A program made the position numbers and the translations under genes. The notes beneath the pieces were generated by a model. It was not told the origin of the DNA, made no database searches, and saw only the letters and a program-made list of their open reading frames with translations. A stretch of DNA of 64,000 nucleotides. Source: Drosophila miranda. Taxonomy: Eukaryota > Arthropoda > Insecta > Diptera > Drosophilidae. Below, piece by piece: positions 11,430 through 22,501 of this stretch (position 1 is its first letter; each line of letters begins with the position of its first letter). The stretch lies in contig NC_046675.1 of NCBI RefSeq assembly GCF_003369915.1, positions 12,462,001 to 12,526,000 on the forward strand. The letters are read 5' to 3'.

Positions 11430-12312
11430 ATGGCCAGCCCAACTGTGCCAGCCCCTTGGTGTGGACGTGACTTCAAGCCCCGCTCTTTCGATAAACACAC
11501 GCCTGTCGTGTGCTACGACAAGCCCAGGGCATCCGTTGTTTCTCATAAGGAATACGATGTGAGTTTGCAACCCACCCGGAGTCCGGAGTCCAGTCCGGAG
11601 AAAGCTAACACGATCTCTGTTGATCTAGGATAAACGCTTCCTGGCCATCACCGGAGAAACAGTCCAGACACTGGTAGTGCCGAAGCGAGAGGCCCGCACC
11701 TGGACCATGCAGGAGGGCGATCTGTGCCGTATCACTGTCCACGAGGGCTCGCAAGTGGGCGATTTGAACTTTTGGAATCTAGAGAACACGCAGGAGCGCT
11801 TCTACTCGGGCAAGACGCGTCAGCTGCACTCCTCCCACCTGAAGGTGTACGATCGCCTGTGGAGCTGCCTGCCCCACCTGCGTCCCATGGCCACGTTTGT
11901 GTTCGATTCTCTGGCTAACTATGGCATCGACGAAGACGGTGCCTCTCTGCATGATGTAATCGGAACGCGCTGTGATGATTACACCTACAAGCTGATAACG
12001 GGCCAAGATCGCGTCGGCAGCTGCCATAGTTCGCTAGTGAAGGCCGTGGCGGAGGAGCGCGGCCTGACCGAGCAGGATGTCCATGACGTGTGGAACATCT
12101 TCATGTGCACTGGCTTCACCAAAGACACACAGCAGTACTTCTGTAAGCCGAGTCCAGCCCGCAGAGGCGATTTTATCGAGTTTGTGGCTGACATGAATCT
12201 GCTGGTGGCTCTGAGTGCCTGTCCCCAAGGGGATGTCTCCATACCGGTGGGTGCCGAGGTGCCCGACGAGAAGTGTCACCCCCTGAAGGTGGAGGTGTTC
12301 CGCAAGAAATAG
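11430..12312 (+). CDS. DUF1989-family (urea carboxylase-associated-like) protein, copy 1
   Basis: Two exons, 11430-11558 and 11629-12312, joined in phase 0 (donor GTGAGT, acceptor GATCTAG), give 270 residues. ATG 11430 is the first in-frame ATG after the DRE promoter. The body has the family landmarks in order: a GDLCRITVHEGSQVGDLNFW strand pair, ERFYSGKTRQLHSSHL, RPMATFVFDS, a GRD-like histidine/cysteine region with RVGSCHSSL, NIFMCTGF, GDFIEFVADMNLLVALSACP. This is the DUF1989 fold, common in bacteria and fungi. Two bacterial members form carboxyguanidine deiminase in guanidine use, so a role in small amidine or urea-like metabolism is possible but not shown here. There is no signal peptide, so it is probably cytosolic. 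It is duplicated intact at 15026-15908. Confidence 0.85.
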
Positions 12313-12543
12313 GGCTTGTTGTATCTTACAGAGACCAAGAATACGTATTGGGATCGAGATATGTCTATGTATATACAAGATACTAATCATATGCATGAAT
12401 ATGTCTAAAACATAGCAACAAAATAGGGTATGCAAGGCCCATACTCCAGTTGATAAGCTGCTACTAAGAAATGACGTGACATTCCATACAAACTTACGTT
12501 GCCACTGTTTTTTTGTTGACCTTTTTTTTAAACCTTGTTTTAG

Positions 12544-14333
12544 ACACAATATTGCTGATTGCCAAGCACCTGAGAGAAGCCGTCAAACTGCGGAACCTGG
12601 GAGCCCTGGAGGAGTACGGGGTGTCAGTGTGGTCCCTGCTATACGCCCTATGGGGGCGACACGAAGAGCTCTCGGATGATTCGAACGACGCGAACAGTCA
12701 CCACACGGTCATGTGTCGACGCAACCTTTTCTCCGAGTGGCTGGAGAACACCCTCGTGGGCAGAGATCTGCTGACCAAAAAGGTCAGCAGCCACACCTAT
12801 CTGGACCACATGATAGATCTGCTCAGCTGCCATCGCGTGAGCGAGGCTTGCGATCTGGCCCTCAACTACGACGATGCCCACCTGGCTCTGACACTCGCTC
12901 AGCTGGGATCTGGTGCCGTCGTTCGCATGCTTTTGGAGGAGCAACTGTTCGCCTGGCAGCAGAGTAAATCGGATAAATACATCCACCTGAACCGCCTCAA
13001 GATGTTCATGATGGCCGCGGGTGTCAATATGATGCAGTCCTCCCAGGGGGTCATCAACCTGATGGCGGACAACAGCTGGCTGACGGTGGTGGGCATGGAG
13101 TTGTGGTACTTCAGGGAGCCCACGTCTTCCATTACGGACGCCCTAATCGAGTACGACAAGGCCTTCCAGTCCGAGGAGTGCTACGCAGAGCCGCCCAGCC
13201 CCACCTACAAGGGAGTACCCACCGCTGAAGAGAGAAAGAAACCTGTATACGACTTGCGCTACCATCTCCTGCAGCTGTATTCGAAGCGAATGCATCCGCT
13301 GGAGGAGACACTGAATCCCATAACCCACACAGTCGATCCCATGGACTTTCGTTTAAGGTAGACACTCGACTCCCTTTAATGATCCTTATAACACCCTTTA
13401 TCCAACAGTTGGCTGCTGCTGCAGACCCTGTGGGCGCTCGGTTATCGCCACTGCTCGCGCCTGACCGAAGCCCAGCTGACGGTGGACTTTGCCAGCCAGT
13501 TGGAGAACGAGGGCCTCTGGCAGTGGGGCATCTTTGTGTTGCTGCACATCGAGAGCCGTCACCGTCGAGAGAGAGCCGTGCAACAGATGTTGCTGCGTAA
13601 CGTGAGCGTATTGGCCCAGGCGGCACACAACGACGAGGAGCGCTTCATCGTAGAGCAGCTGGGTGTGCCCAAGTCCTGGGTGGACTATGCCAAGGCTGTG
13701 CGCGCCGGTTCTTTGGGCAAGCGGCATCTGCAGGCGAAGCATCTGCTAAAGGCCAAGCACTGGGCGGAGGCACACGAGATCATCTTCGAGCACATTGCGC
13801 CCGATGCCTTAATTAATGGTAAGTGTCATAGAACAGACATCACCGATGTAGCAGTCTCATTTTGGGCATGATTGTGTTTTACAGGTCAAACGGATTATTT
13901 GCACCGTCTGCTCATCCAGTTCGAGGACACCGAGGGCTGCAGCAGCGGCATCCGAGTGCCGAACTGGGCCAATCAGGGACAGATATTCCTGGACTTTATC
14001 GACATCAGTTCCAAGTTCAAACAGATACGGAACGTGCAGAACATTGAGGACATCAAGGCGCGCTGGGAGAACCTGAAGCCGCAGCTGAGCGAACTCTGTT
14101 CGCGCATCAGTCTGCTACCGTGTCCCACGGCCAAGCATCGTCTGTGCCAGACGGAGATCTCGCAGAGCCTCAACTGTCTGGTGCAAGGCATGTGCATTGT
14201 CAGCTCACAAATGCAGTCTTCCGCCGTGCTGAAAGTGGCACTCGAACGGCTGCCAATGCCACAGGAGTCCCTCTCGAAAGAGCTGCGCACGCTGCTGGAC
14301 GAGCTGCTCGAAGATCTGGAGCATAAACACTAG
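12544..14333 (+). pseudogene. Duplicated 3' part of Nup98-96 (Nup96 C-terminal copy)
   Basis: Copies of the last part of exon 7 (to 13357), exon 8 (13409-13818) and exon 9 (13885-14333) of Nup98-96, still open and with intact splice sites. It lacks the promoter, Nup98 and the first part of Nup96. Compared with the parent there are a few replacements: N to K at the junction, E to A (13066), D to G (13513) and P to S (about 14204). The reading frame extends back through the junction and meets a TTTTAG at 12539-12543 after a T-rich tract, which could serve as an acceptor in phase with exon 6 or exon 8 of the parent. Most likely it is a non-functional by-product of the tandem duplication. An alternative 3' end for the parental transcript cannot be excluded. 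Confidence 0.8.
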
Positions 14334-14701
14334 GCCACGCGGAAAAGCACGAAAATACAATATAAGATCGAAAGTAAGTCTATATATAATTAACGTTGAT
14401 TAGAATCTACCTAAAAAAACACAAAGCAAGAACTAGAGTAAGGTTTCGAGCTAAGGAAAGCGTTTCGTCAACAGAAAGATCAGATCACAAACACACATCA
14501 GAGTTATTATGAATGTCTATGTTATTTTGTTAATTCGATTATATTTCCAATTTCCGATCGTCTGACTACTTTTAGAATAGACATTTTTTGGTAAACAATA
14601 AAATTGATTTGATTGTTTGTACACACTAAAAGCGCGACCGTGCGTTTGCGTTTTTTAAAACCGATAAGAGCTTTCCTATCATATCTTATCATTCTATTGT
14701 C

Positions 14702-14957
14702 TATCGATAGCAAAATCTGATCGAAAAAACCACCGATACATCGAGATTCAATCGAATAATTTTTAAATAATTGAAGTATTGAAGCGAATCTGTGTCCTGA
14801 GAAGCATTTCGCTGATCCAACCCTGGTTGCATTGCCTACTTCTACTTTCTCTCAAACGATCGTCGAAATAAACCATCGATCTATAAAAAAATCGCGACTA
14901 TCGATGGTGGCCGCCGCTCCATTTTTCAAATCCGATACCAGATCATTAGATCGATAG
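14702..14957 (+). promoter_or_regulatory. DRE-rich promoter of the DUF1989 gene, copy 2
   Basis: Same DRE cluster as upstream of copy 1, including TATCGATA at 14702-14709, preserved without change in its ATCGAT cores. The second gene therefore keeps its own promoter. Confidence 0.6.
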
Positions 14958-15025
14958 CCAAAGTGGGAGTGGGAGGTGTGGCAATCGAGCACCTGCATCG
15001 AATTAAAAAACTATTCCCAGAAGCA

Positions 15026-15908
15026 ATGGCCAGCCCAACTGTGCCAGCCCCTTGGTGTGGACGTGACTTCAAGCCCCGCTCTTTCGATAAACACACGCCT
15101 GTCGTGTGCTACGACAAGCCCAGGGCATCCGTTGTTTCTCATAAGGAATACGATGTGAGTTTGCAACCCACACGGAGTCCGGAGTCCAGTCCGGAGAAAG
15201 CTAACACGATCTCTGTTGATCTAGGATAAACGCTTCCTGGCCATCACCGGAGAAACAGTCCAGACACTGGTAGTGCCGAAGCGAGAGGCCCGCACCTGGA
15301 CCATGCAGGAGGGCGATCTGTGCCGTATCACTGTCCACGAGGGCTCGCAAGTGGGCGATTTGAACTTTTGGAATCTAGAGAACACGCAGGAGCGCTTCTA
15401 CTCGGGCAAGACGCGTCAGCTGCACTCCTCCCACCTGAAGGTGTACGATCGCCTGTGGAGCTGCCTGCCCCACCTGCGTCCCATGGCCACGTTTGTGTTC
15501 GATTCTCTGGCTAACTATGGCATCGACGAAGACGGTGCCTCTCTGCATGATGTAATCGGAACGCGCTGTGATGATTACACCTACAAGCTGATAACGGGCC
15601 AAGATCGCGTCGGCAGCTGCCATAGTTCGCTAGTGAAGGCCGTGGCGGAGGAGCGCGGCCTGACCGAGCAGGATGTCCATGACGTGTGGAACATCTTCAT
15701 GTGCACTGGCTTCACCAAAGACACACAGCAGTACTTCTGTAAGCCGAGTCCAGCCCGCAGAGGCGATTTTATCGAGTTTGTGGCTGACATGAATCTGCTG
15801 GTGGCTCTGAGTGCCTGTCCCCAAGGGGATGTCTCCATACCGGTGGGTGCCGAGGTGCCCGACGAGAAGTGTCACCCCCTGAAGGTGGAGGTGTTCCGCA
15901 AGAAATAG
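15026..15908 (+). CDS. DUF1989-family protein, copy 2
   Basis: Exons 15026-15154 and 15225-15908. The predicted 270-residue protein appears identical to copy 1 at 11430-12312; the differences I saw fall in the intron and the flanks. Unlike the Nup96 fragment in the same unit, this copy has promoter, start, intron and stop, so it should be expressed if the duplication is real. The simplest effect is doubled dosage. It could also be an unmerged haplotype in the assembly. Confidence 0.85.
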
Positions 15909-16171
15909 GGCTTGTTGTATCTTACAGAGACCAAGAATACGTATTGGGATCGAGATATGTCTATGTATATACAAGATACTAATCATATGCATGAATATGT
16001 CTAAAACATAGCAACAAAATAGGGTATGCAAGGCCCATACTCCAGTTGATAAGCTACTACTAAGAAATGACGTGACATTCCATACAAACTTACGTTGCCT
16101 CTTTTTTTTTGTTGACCTTTTTTTTAAACCTTGTTTTAGACACAATATAATCAAAATGAGTACCTAAATGT

Positions 16172-16285
16172 AGCTTGTAGAAAATTTGTTCGTAAATGAC
16201 CTAAAATATGTGGGAAGAGCTAAGGATTTCAGTTAGTCAGCATTATTTAACGGAATATCTAAATTGAGAAGTAGGAACGATTTTA
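16172..16285 (+). repeat. Dispersed repeat, degenerate half copy B1
   Basis: The words GTAGAAAATTTG, ATATGTGGGAAGAGCT, TTAGTCAG and ACGGAATATCTAAA follow the same order as in copy B2 just downstream (GTAGAAAATTGA, TTATGTGGGCAGGGCT, CTAGCCAG, ACGGAATATCAAAA). It is more diverged and lacks the Motif 6 end. It begins immediately at the right edge of the tandem duplication. Confidence 0.55.
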
Positions 16286-16333
16286 CTCTTACGTTTTATT
16301 TGTTTGACCTTTTTGGACAAAGTCCCATAAAAG

Positions 16334-16547
16334 CAAGTATTTAAAATATGCCAGTCAGGTAGAAAATTGATTCATAATTCGGATAAAATTATGTGGGCAG
16401 GGCTGAGGGTTCTATCTAGCCAGTAATATTTGACGGAATATCAAAAACGAGGAATATGTGTAGAAAAACTTAAATGCGTTAGTATATTTACGGTATGTTT
16501 TAATAATGAGACGGTATATTTCCGAGGGTCGGACGGTATATTTTATC
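16334..16547 (+). repeat. Dispersed repeat, copy B2, ending in the twister promoter
   Basis: Inverted relative to copy A: the tail words (AAAGCAAGTATTTAAAATATG) come first, then GTAGAAAATTG, AATTATGTGGGCAGGGCTGA and ACGGAATATC, and it ends in three GGTATATTT-like words. The last, CGGTATATTTT at 16534-16544, is a Motif 6 match only ~45 bases before the twister ATG. This repeat end must therefore lie within or next to the core promoter or leader. Confidence 0.7.
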
Positions 16548-16585
16548 GTCAAACAAAAAAAAACCAAACAATTGGATTAACAAAA

Positions 16586-19500
16586 ATGGGCGAGATTTGC
16601 GGGGAGGACAACTTTGAGAAGCTGCTTAACTATATACTACGGCCGGACATATCCATCCATGATCCCCTGCCCGAGGTGCTGCCACGGCAGATCGATCCGA
16701 TGCGCCTGTTGAGTGTCCCAAAATGCTCGGGAAGCACCAAGCTGATGCCTCGGCGGGACCTGAGCGGTGAGATTCTTGAGTTCGTGGAGGTGGATCTCGA
16801 GGATGTGGAGGCCAATGCCAACAATTCAATGTCCATGCAACGGGAGCCGGGTCTGCTGGAGGAGGCGACGCGTGGATCCCACATGAACTATCCCTTCTGG
16901 CCGGGCGGCTTTGATGAGCAGCGGCAGCAGATAGCCGCCTTGGAAGTTGACAGCTTTGATTTTGGAGATAATCTCCTGACGGTGCCGCCGGGCTTTGCCT
17001 CAGGCCATGATTTCGCCCAGACTCAGGCAGGCGATGCAGGAGCTCCAAAGACTGGAGCTGCAAAGACCGTGGATCTGCTGGACAATCTGGAGCAGGATCT
17101 GGATGTACAGGAATGGATGCAGATGACGCGAAGTGAGAATAAGGCCGCCAAGGGACCGCAGGTGGATCTGAAGTTTCCCTCCTCCTCCACCGAGTTCCAG
17201 GATGTGGACGACCAGATTATGAAAGCGGACCTCAAGCCGGTCCTGAATATCTCGACTACTGCGAAGACCTTCAGCAGTGATTGGGCGGAAATGGTGGACA
17301 TTAGCCAGCCGATCAGCGACTTCAAGGAGCAGATACCCTGTCCCGCAATGGATTTCCCCTTCGAGCTGGATGTCTTCCAGAAGCAGGCGATCCTTAAGCT
17401 GGAGCAGCGGCAGTATGTGTTTGTGGCGGCCCACACATCGGCCGGCAAGACGGTGGTGGCCGAGTATGCCATCGCCCTGTCCAAGCGGGATCTGACGCGC
17501 ACCATTTACACGTCGCCCATCAAGGCGCTCTCGAATCAGAAGTACCGCGACTTTCGCAAGACCTTCAAGGATGTGGGCCTGATAACGGGCGATCTGCAGA
17601 TCGAGCCGACCGCCTCCTGCCTTATCATGACCACCGAGATCCTGCGCTCGATGCTCTACTGCGGCAGCGACATCACCCGCGACCTGGAGTACGTGATCTT
17701 CGATGAGGTGCACTACATCAACAACCCGGAGCGCGGCCATGTCTGGGAGGAGGTGATCATCCTGCTGCCCGACCATGTCAACATCATCATGCTGAGCGCG
17801 ACAGTTCCCAACACCATGGAACTGGCCGACTGGGTGGGCAGCACCAAGAAGCGAAAGGTCTATGTGATCAGCACTCTGAAGCGTCCGGTGCCGCTGCAGC
17901 ACTTCCTCTACACGGGAGCGGGTGGCAAGAGCCGCGACGACATATTCCTGCTGGTCGACGCCAATGGCAGGTATCTGCAGGGCAACTACGAGAAGGCCGT
18001 CGAGCGCAAAAAGGAGATGCAGGGCAAATCCAAGAGCGGAGCCGGCGCCAGCGGGTCCAAGAACTATGTGAATGCTAAGCAGGAGCAGTACACGTGGATA
18101 GGACTGATTGATTTCCTCAAGCGCAACAACAACATGCCGGTGGTGGCCTTCACGCTGTCGCGCAATCGATGCGATACCAATGTGGCCGCCCTCCAGTCGG
18201 TGGACCTTAACACGGAGAAGGAGAAGGGAGCCGTGCAGAAGTTCTTCCTGCAGTGTCTGGCCAAGCTGAAGCCACCGGATCGCAGCATTCCCCAGGTTAT
18301 GGTGCTTAAGGATGCCCTAGAGCGGGGCATTGGTGTCCATCACAGTGGCATTCTGCCAATACTCAAGGAGATTGTGGAGATGCTGTTCCAGAATGGTCTG
18401 GTCAAGCTGCTCTTTGCCACCGAAACCTTCTCGATGGGCGTCAACATGCCCGCCCGCACCGTGGTTTTTGATTCGCACAAGAAATTCGACGGCCTGGAGG
18501 TGCGCAATCTCAAGCCGGGCGAGTACATACAGATGGCTGGTCGAGCCGGTCGCCGTGGGCACGATGAGACCGGCACCGTGATCGTCCTGTGCAAGGGGGA
18601 TGTGCCGCCCTCGATGGAGCTGCGGCCGATGATACTCGGCCTACCCGAGAAGCTGCAATCACAGTTCATCCTCCGGTATGCCGTCATCCTCACCTGCCTG
18701 CGCCTCGAGAGCATCAAGGTGGAGGACATCATGCAGTTCAGCTTCAAGGAGTTCAACCAGAAACTCCAGCTCCCAACGCAGCAGAAGCAGCTGCGCATAG
18801 CTGAGGATAAGTTTGCCATGCTGCCCACCCTGGGGGAGCATCTGCAGCCGCTGGTCCAGTTCTACGACAAGTCCATTCACTACTGGAAGGAAAAGCATCG
18901 CGTTATGGTTGTTCATGAGTGGGAGTGGGAGTGGGAGTGTCGCTTATTTAATGCCTGATCTTTTGCAGAAATTCATCGTTACCCAGGCCAAAATCCAGAA
19001 GGAACTGAAGGTGGGTCGCGTGATTGTCATCACGCAGGGCAAGCACTACAACAAGCTGGGTATCCTCCTGAACATCAAGTCCGTGCTGGGCAAGGACACC
19101 ATGTATAAAGTGCTCGTCTTGGATCATCAGTTCAAGGCCAAGGAGATCGAACTGGTCAATCGCGGAGAGTTCTACTACAAAATACTCTCGCTGACGCCCA
19201 AAAACAAGTTCTTCCAGCCGGAGGGGATTGGCGGTCATACTGTGCTCGACATCAAGGCCATTGACATTGTGAGCATCACCAAGTCTACGTTCAAGGTGGA
19301 CGCAGATGTCGTGATACGCAACTGGGAACAGCGGCAGCTGGAGCGCTTCAAGGACACACCACCGGGAGCCACGGTGGTGAAGGCAGTCTCCGATCTGCAT
19401 CAGCTCAATGAGAACTATATCGCCAATGTAGACAGCATCAAGTTCATCAACTTGGCGAAGGAGATCAATGTGAATGCGGACACCGAGGTGGACCTGCTCC

Positions 19501-20300
19501 AGTCTGTCGAGCAGTTGGGGCGCCAGGTGGCCGACCTGCTGCCCCACACCAATATCGCCGGACTCGAGCAGGAGTTCGCCAAGGTCTATGAGCGACGAAT
19601 GCTGGAGCTACACATCGAGGAGCTGCGCTTCAAGAACTCGGCCAAGAATCTGTCCCTCTATCCGGACTACTGCAACAAGCTGAAGGTCCTGCACGCCCTC
19701 AACTACATCGATGAGCAGAACGAGGTGACGCTCAAGGGCAAAGTGGCCTGCGAAATGGGCCAGAACGAGCTGCTGATCACCGAACTGATACTCTGCAACA
19801 TGTTCAATGATCTCGAGCCCGCAGAGATTGCTGCCCTGCTGTCGGGTCTGGTGTTTCAGGCCAAGATCCAGGGCGAGCCAGTCATACCTGAGGCCTTAAA
19901 AGAATGCGTGGCTGCCTTTGAGCAGATCAGTGATAAAATTCTAGCCGAGGAGCAGCGTTTCCAGGCGTCCACTGAATCCGAGAGTCGCCTAAACTTTGGC
20001 CTGCTCGAGGTGGTTTATGAGTGGGCCAGAAATAAGGTAAGAAGCGTTTGAAAATTGTTAGTGCTTCTTATTGGTTGCCCTCGGTTATTCTTTCAGCCTT
20101 TTGCCGAGATCATGAAACTGACCGAAGTGCAGGAGGGCATCATTGTGCGCTGCATCCAGCAGCTGGACGAGACGCTGCGCGACGTTAAGACGGCGGCCAT
20201 ACGCATTGGCAATCCCGGCATGCAGGCCAAAATGGAGGAGGCCTCGGCGGCTATCAAGCGAGACATTGTCTTCACTGCCAGCCTGTACACGGAACTGTAA
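16586..20300 (+). CDS. tst: Twister, Ski2-type DExH RNA helicase
   Basis: Three exons: 16586-18907, 18969-20036, 20097-20300, giving 1,197 residues. Ski2 feeds RNA into the cytoplasmic exosome as part of the SKI complex. Visible motifs: Walker A AHTSAGKT (K288), the DEVH box at 373-376, SAT (LSATVPNT), and the C-terminal helicase signature QMAGRAGRRG. An insertion rich in Lys, Gly and Ala after ~residue 460 and the DSHCT-type helical C-terminus match the family, as does the length. ATG 16586 is preferred over the open frame that begins earlier, because the upstream part is repeat sequence. The first donor is ambiguous (GTTATGG at 18902 or GTTGTT at 18908; both keep phase 0). That intron carries a short GAGTGG repeat (18918-18939). 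Confidence 0.95.
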
Positions 20301-20531
20301 TGTGTAATGGGATGTGGGGCATGGCCCGGATTCGAGAGGCAAGACAAGGAATCTGATTTCTTATAAAACTATTTATCATGCACATGTGTCAATTACAATT
20401 CCAAATGGGAGACTTATAAAAGTGTAAAAATATTTGTGGATGCAACATTCAAACAGCGCGACGCGACGCGATGCGGCGACGGGGAGCGATGGAAATAAAC
20501 GATATAACATCGTCGCGCTGGAAGAGCAATT

Positions 20532-21493
20532 TCATCGTGATTCTGGCTTGAATTTGGGCGGCACCATCATGCCAGTCATGTGCTTCTGTTTTTTAGTCTT
20601 CTTTGATTTGCTCGTGCCCGACTGGAAGTCGTGCCAGCTGTTCACGCGGCTCTGACGGGACTCTTCGAAGTTTTGCTGCCACTCGCGGTCCGATTTGATG
20701 CGTTCCTCCTCCTCGATTTCGGTTTCCCGCTTTCGCTTGCGCTCCTCCTGGTCGCGCTGGTCCAGTTTCTGGCGGCGTCGCTCCATATCGGCAAACAGTT
20801 TCATCACCATTACGTAAATGGCATGCTTGTATTTCGTGGGATCATCCTCTGGTATGGGCTCCATGGGTCGGCCCTCCTTTTTAAGCTTTTTGCGTTTCTC
20901 TGCGATCTGAAAATCAGAATACGATTAAGAATATCTCAGTCTCTGTTATGGGTCATGTGTCATGTGGCAAACCATTTTATCTGTTCGTCCCTTGGCCTCC
21001 TCATAGACCTCCAGGCACTTTTTTCGCGACAATTCATTCTCCAAGATTTTCCAGGAACGCGATACAATGTCGAATGCCAGTTGGGCGCGCTCCTGGTTAT
21101 CGTGATTCTTATCCGGATGGACCAGAATGGACAAGGTGCGGTAGCGCTTTTTTATATCGGCCACCTCGACCTCTGGTTCGATTTGGAGCACTTCGAATGG
21201 GTTAAGATTGAAGTATGTGGAACCTGGACGAAGTAAACGATCAATTTGTTGAGTAGGAGTTAGTACAGAATCGCGTTTTTCAATTTCTTTCACCTGCGAA
21301 TATAGTCACAAAATCGTTTATTTATGTGTACAGTGAAATAATAATTGTGTTGTGTGTTGGCTGTTATGGGAGGGCCCCACAACCACAACCTGGTATTGCG
21401 CTGGCATTGCCATCTTAAACTTACTTCGGTGTAGAAGTCCTCGAACGATTCCTTTGATGTGCTGGGCTGGTCTCTGGCTGATGCGGAGGACAT
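20532..21493 (-). CDS. DNAJC8-like J-domain protein
   Basis: Three exons on the minus strand: 21425-21493, 20973-21293, 20532-20906, giving 254 residues, the same size as vertebrate DNAJC8. The J domain (about residues 50-115) contains NPFEVLQIEPEVEVADIKK and the catalytic LVHPDKNHDN loop with HPD, which stimulates Hsp70 ATPase. The C-terminal half is highly charged and coiled (MERRRQKLDQRDQEERKRKR) with basic nuclear-localization-like runs. DNAJC8 is a spliceosome-associated protein (SPF31), so a nuclear RNA-processing role is inferred. Probably the orthologue of D. melanogaster CG10375. It converges with twister, with only ~230 bases between stops. Confidence 0.9.
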
Positions 21494-21718
21494 TGTTTTT
21501 GACTTTCCTTTCTCCTAAATTTCTATGTCTATACGTTTCCGCTTTCCCCAAACAATAAAATTTACTTTTTGATAAAAACGCTGTCTGTACCAGGGCAGTG
21601 TTGTTAATTTCTAGTGATGTGAGATATTCTATCGATTGCTGCAACTATCGTTGTGAGGGAAGAGCGCACAATCACATGGTTGGTGATTACCTGTTGAAAA
21701 ATTTATACACAATTTTTA

Positions 21719-22372
21719 ATGCTCCTTGAACTAAAACGCCTAGGACTATTTGTGGGCGGTAGGCTCATACAGATACAAAGTAGGCGTGCAACAAATCAAG
21801 ACCGAAAAATGAGCACAAGTAAAAGTGTGGCCGATGTCGAGACGGATCTTGTTTGGATGGATCTGGAGATGACCGGCCTCGACGTAGATACGGACAAAAT
21901 ACTGGAGGTTTCCTGCATCATCACCGACAAGGATCTCAACATCAAGTCCGAGGGACCCTGCTTTGCCATCAACTACCCAGAGGATGTCTACAAAAACATG
22001 AACGCATGGTGCATGAAACGCCACTACGAGTCTGGCCTGATCGACCGTTGCCGGAGCTCTGATGTAACTCCCGACAAGGCGGGGGATCTAGTGATGTCCT
22101 ACCTGCAGAAAAACATCCCCAAGGGCAAGTGTCTCCTTGCCGGCAACTCTGTCTACATGGATCGGCTCTTTATCAGGAAATACATGTCGCCCGTCAACGA
22201 ATATTTACACTATCGAATTGTGGACGTTTCCACCATCAAGGAGCTGGCCAAGAGATGGTACCCCGACATCGCCAAAGCAGCGCCGCGCAAGGTCTTTGCT
22301 CACCGCAGCCTCGACGACATCATGGAGAGCATTCAAGAACTGAAGTACTATAAGGAGCATTTGTTTAAGTGA
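21719..22372 (+). CDS. Oligoribonuclease (REXO2-like 3'-5' exoribonuclease)
   Basis: Single exon, 217 residues. It has the DEDDh nuclease signature: WMDLEMTGLD (first D and E), a central Asp in the DRLFIRKYM region, and HRSLDDI (His and last Asp). The enzyme degrades 2-5 nt RNA oligomers and pGpG-like dinucleotides. The first ATG gives an arginine-rich N-terminus without acidic residues up to the second Met (MSTSK), which looks like a mitochondrial targeting sequence. Initiation at the internal Met (21809) would give a cytosolic form, as in human REXO2. Divergent from the DNAJC8-like gene with ~225 bases between starts. Probably the orthologue of D. melanogaster CG10214. Confidence 0.93.
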   Translation: MLLELKRLGLFVGGRLIQIQSRRATNQDRKMSTSKSVADVETDLVWMDLEMTGLDVDTDKILEVSCIITDKDLNIKSEGPCFAINYPEDVYKNMNAWCMKRHYESGLIDRCRSSDVTPDKAGDLVMSYLQKNIPKGKCLLAGNSVYMDRLFIRKYMSPVNEYLHYRIVDVSTIKELAKRWYPDIAKAAPRKVFAHRSLDDIMESIQELKYYKEHLFK

Positions 22373-22501
22373 CCAATACCAATAATGCTCGCTTTTGTGT
22401 AAGTGTAAAAAAATCGTTTAATGACTTGTGCGGATGTGCAGACAAAAGCAAAACTCTATTATAAGACATAAGAATACGATTACAATAAAAAACTCGATTT
22501 C

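Larger units (their letters stand above)
8958..12552 (+). repeat. Tandem duplication, unit 1 (period 3,596 bp)
   Basis: From within Nup98-96 exon 7 to about 240 bases past the DUF1989 gene, every position matches the sequence 3,596 bases downstream, with about 15 substitutions and a few differences in a T-tract near 12502-12515. That is roughly 0.4 percent divergence by eye. Start codons, stops and splice sites all keep the same offset. The left edge falls in coding sequence (GCTGATTGCC at 8958); the right edge is ...GACACAATAT at about 12552. Confidence 0.93.
12554..16148 (+). repeat. Tandem duplication, unit 2
   Basis: Second copy of 8958-12552. At the internal junction (12544-12560) the right-edge sequence ACACAATAT is joined to the left-edge GCTGATTGCC with one extra T. 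The outer right edge reads ACACAATATAATCAAAATG near 16150, where a dispersed repeat begins. There is no long homology between the two outer edges, which argues for an end-joining or replication-based origin over unequal crossing-over between repeats. Confidence 0.9.

Noticed and set aside
17000-17902. 300-codon open frame antisense to twister
   Set aside because: Overlaps the helicase core, which fully explains sequence constraint there.
18902-18968. Twister ending at 18958 as a separate shorter protein
   Set aside because: The tail (VVHEWEWEWECR) is translation of a GAGTGG repeat in an intron; splicing to 18969 gives the conserved C-terminal domain.
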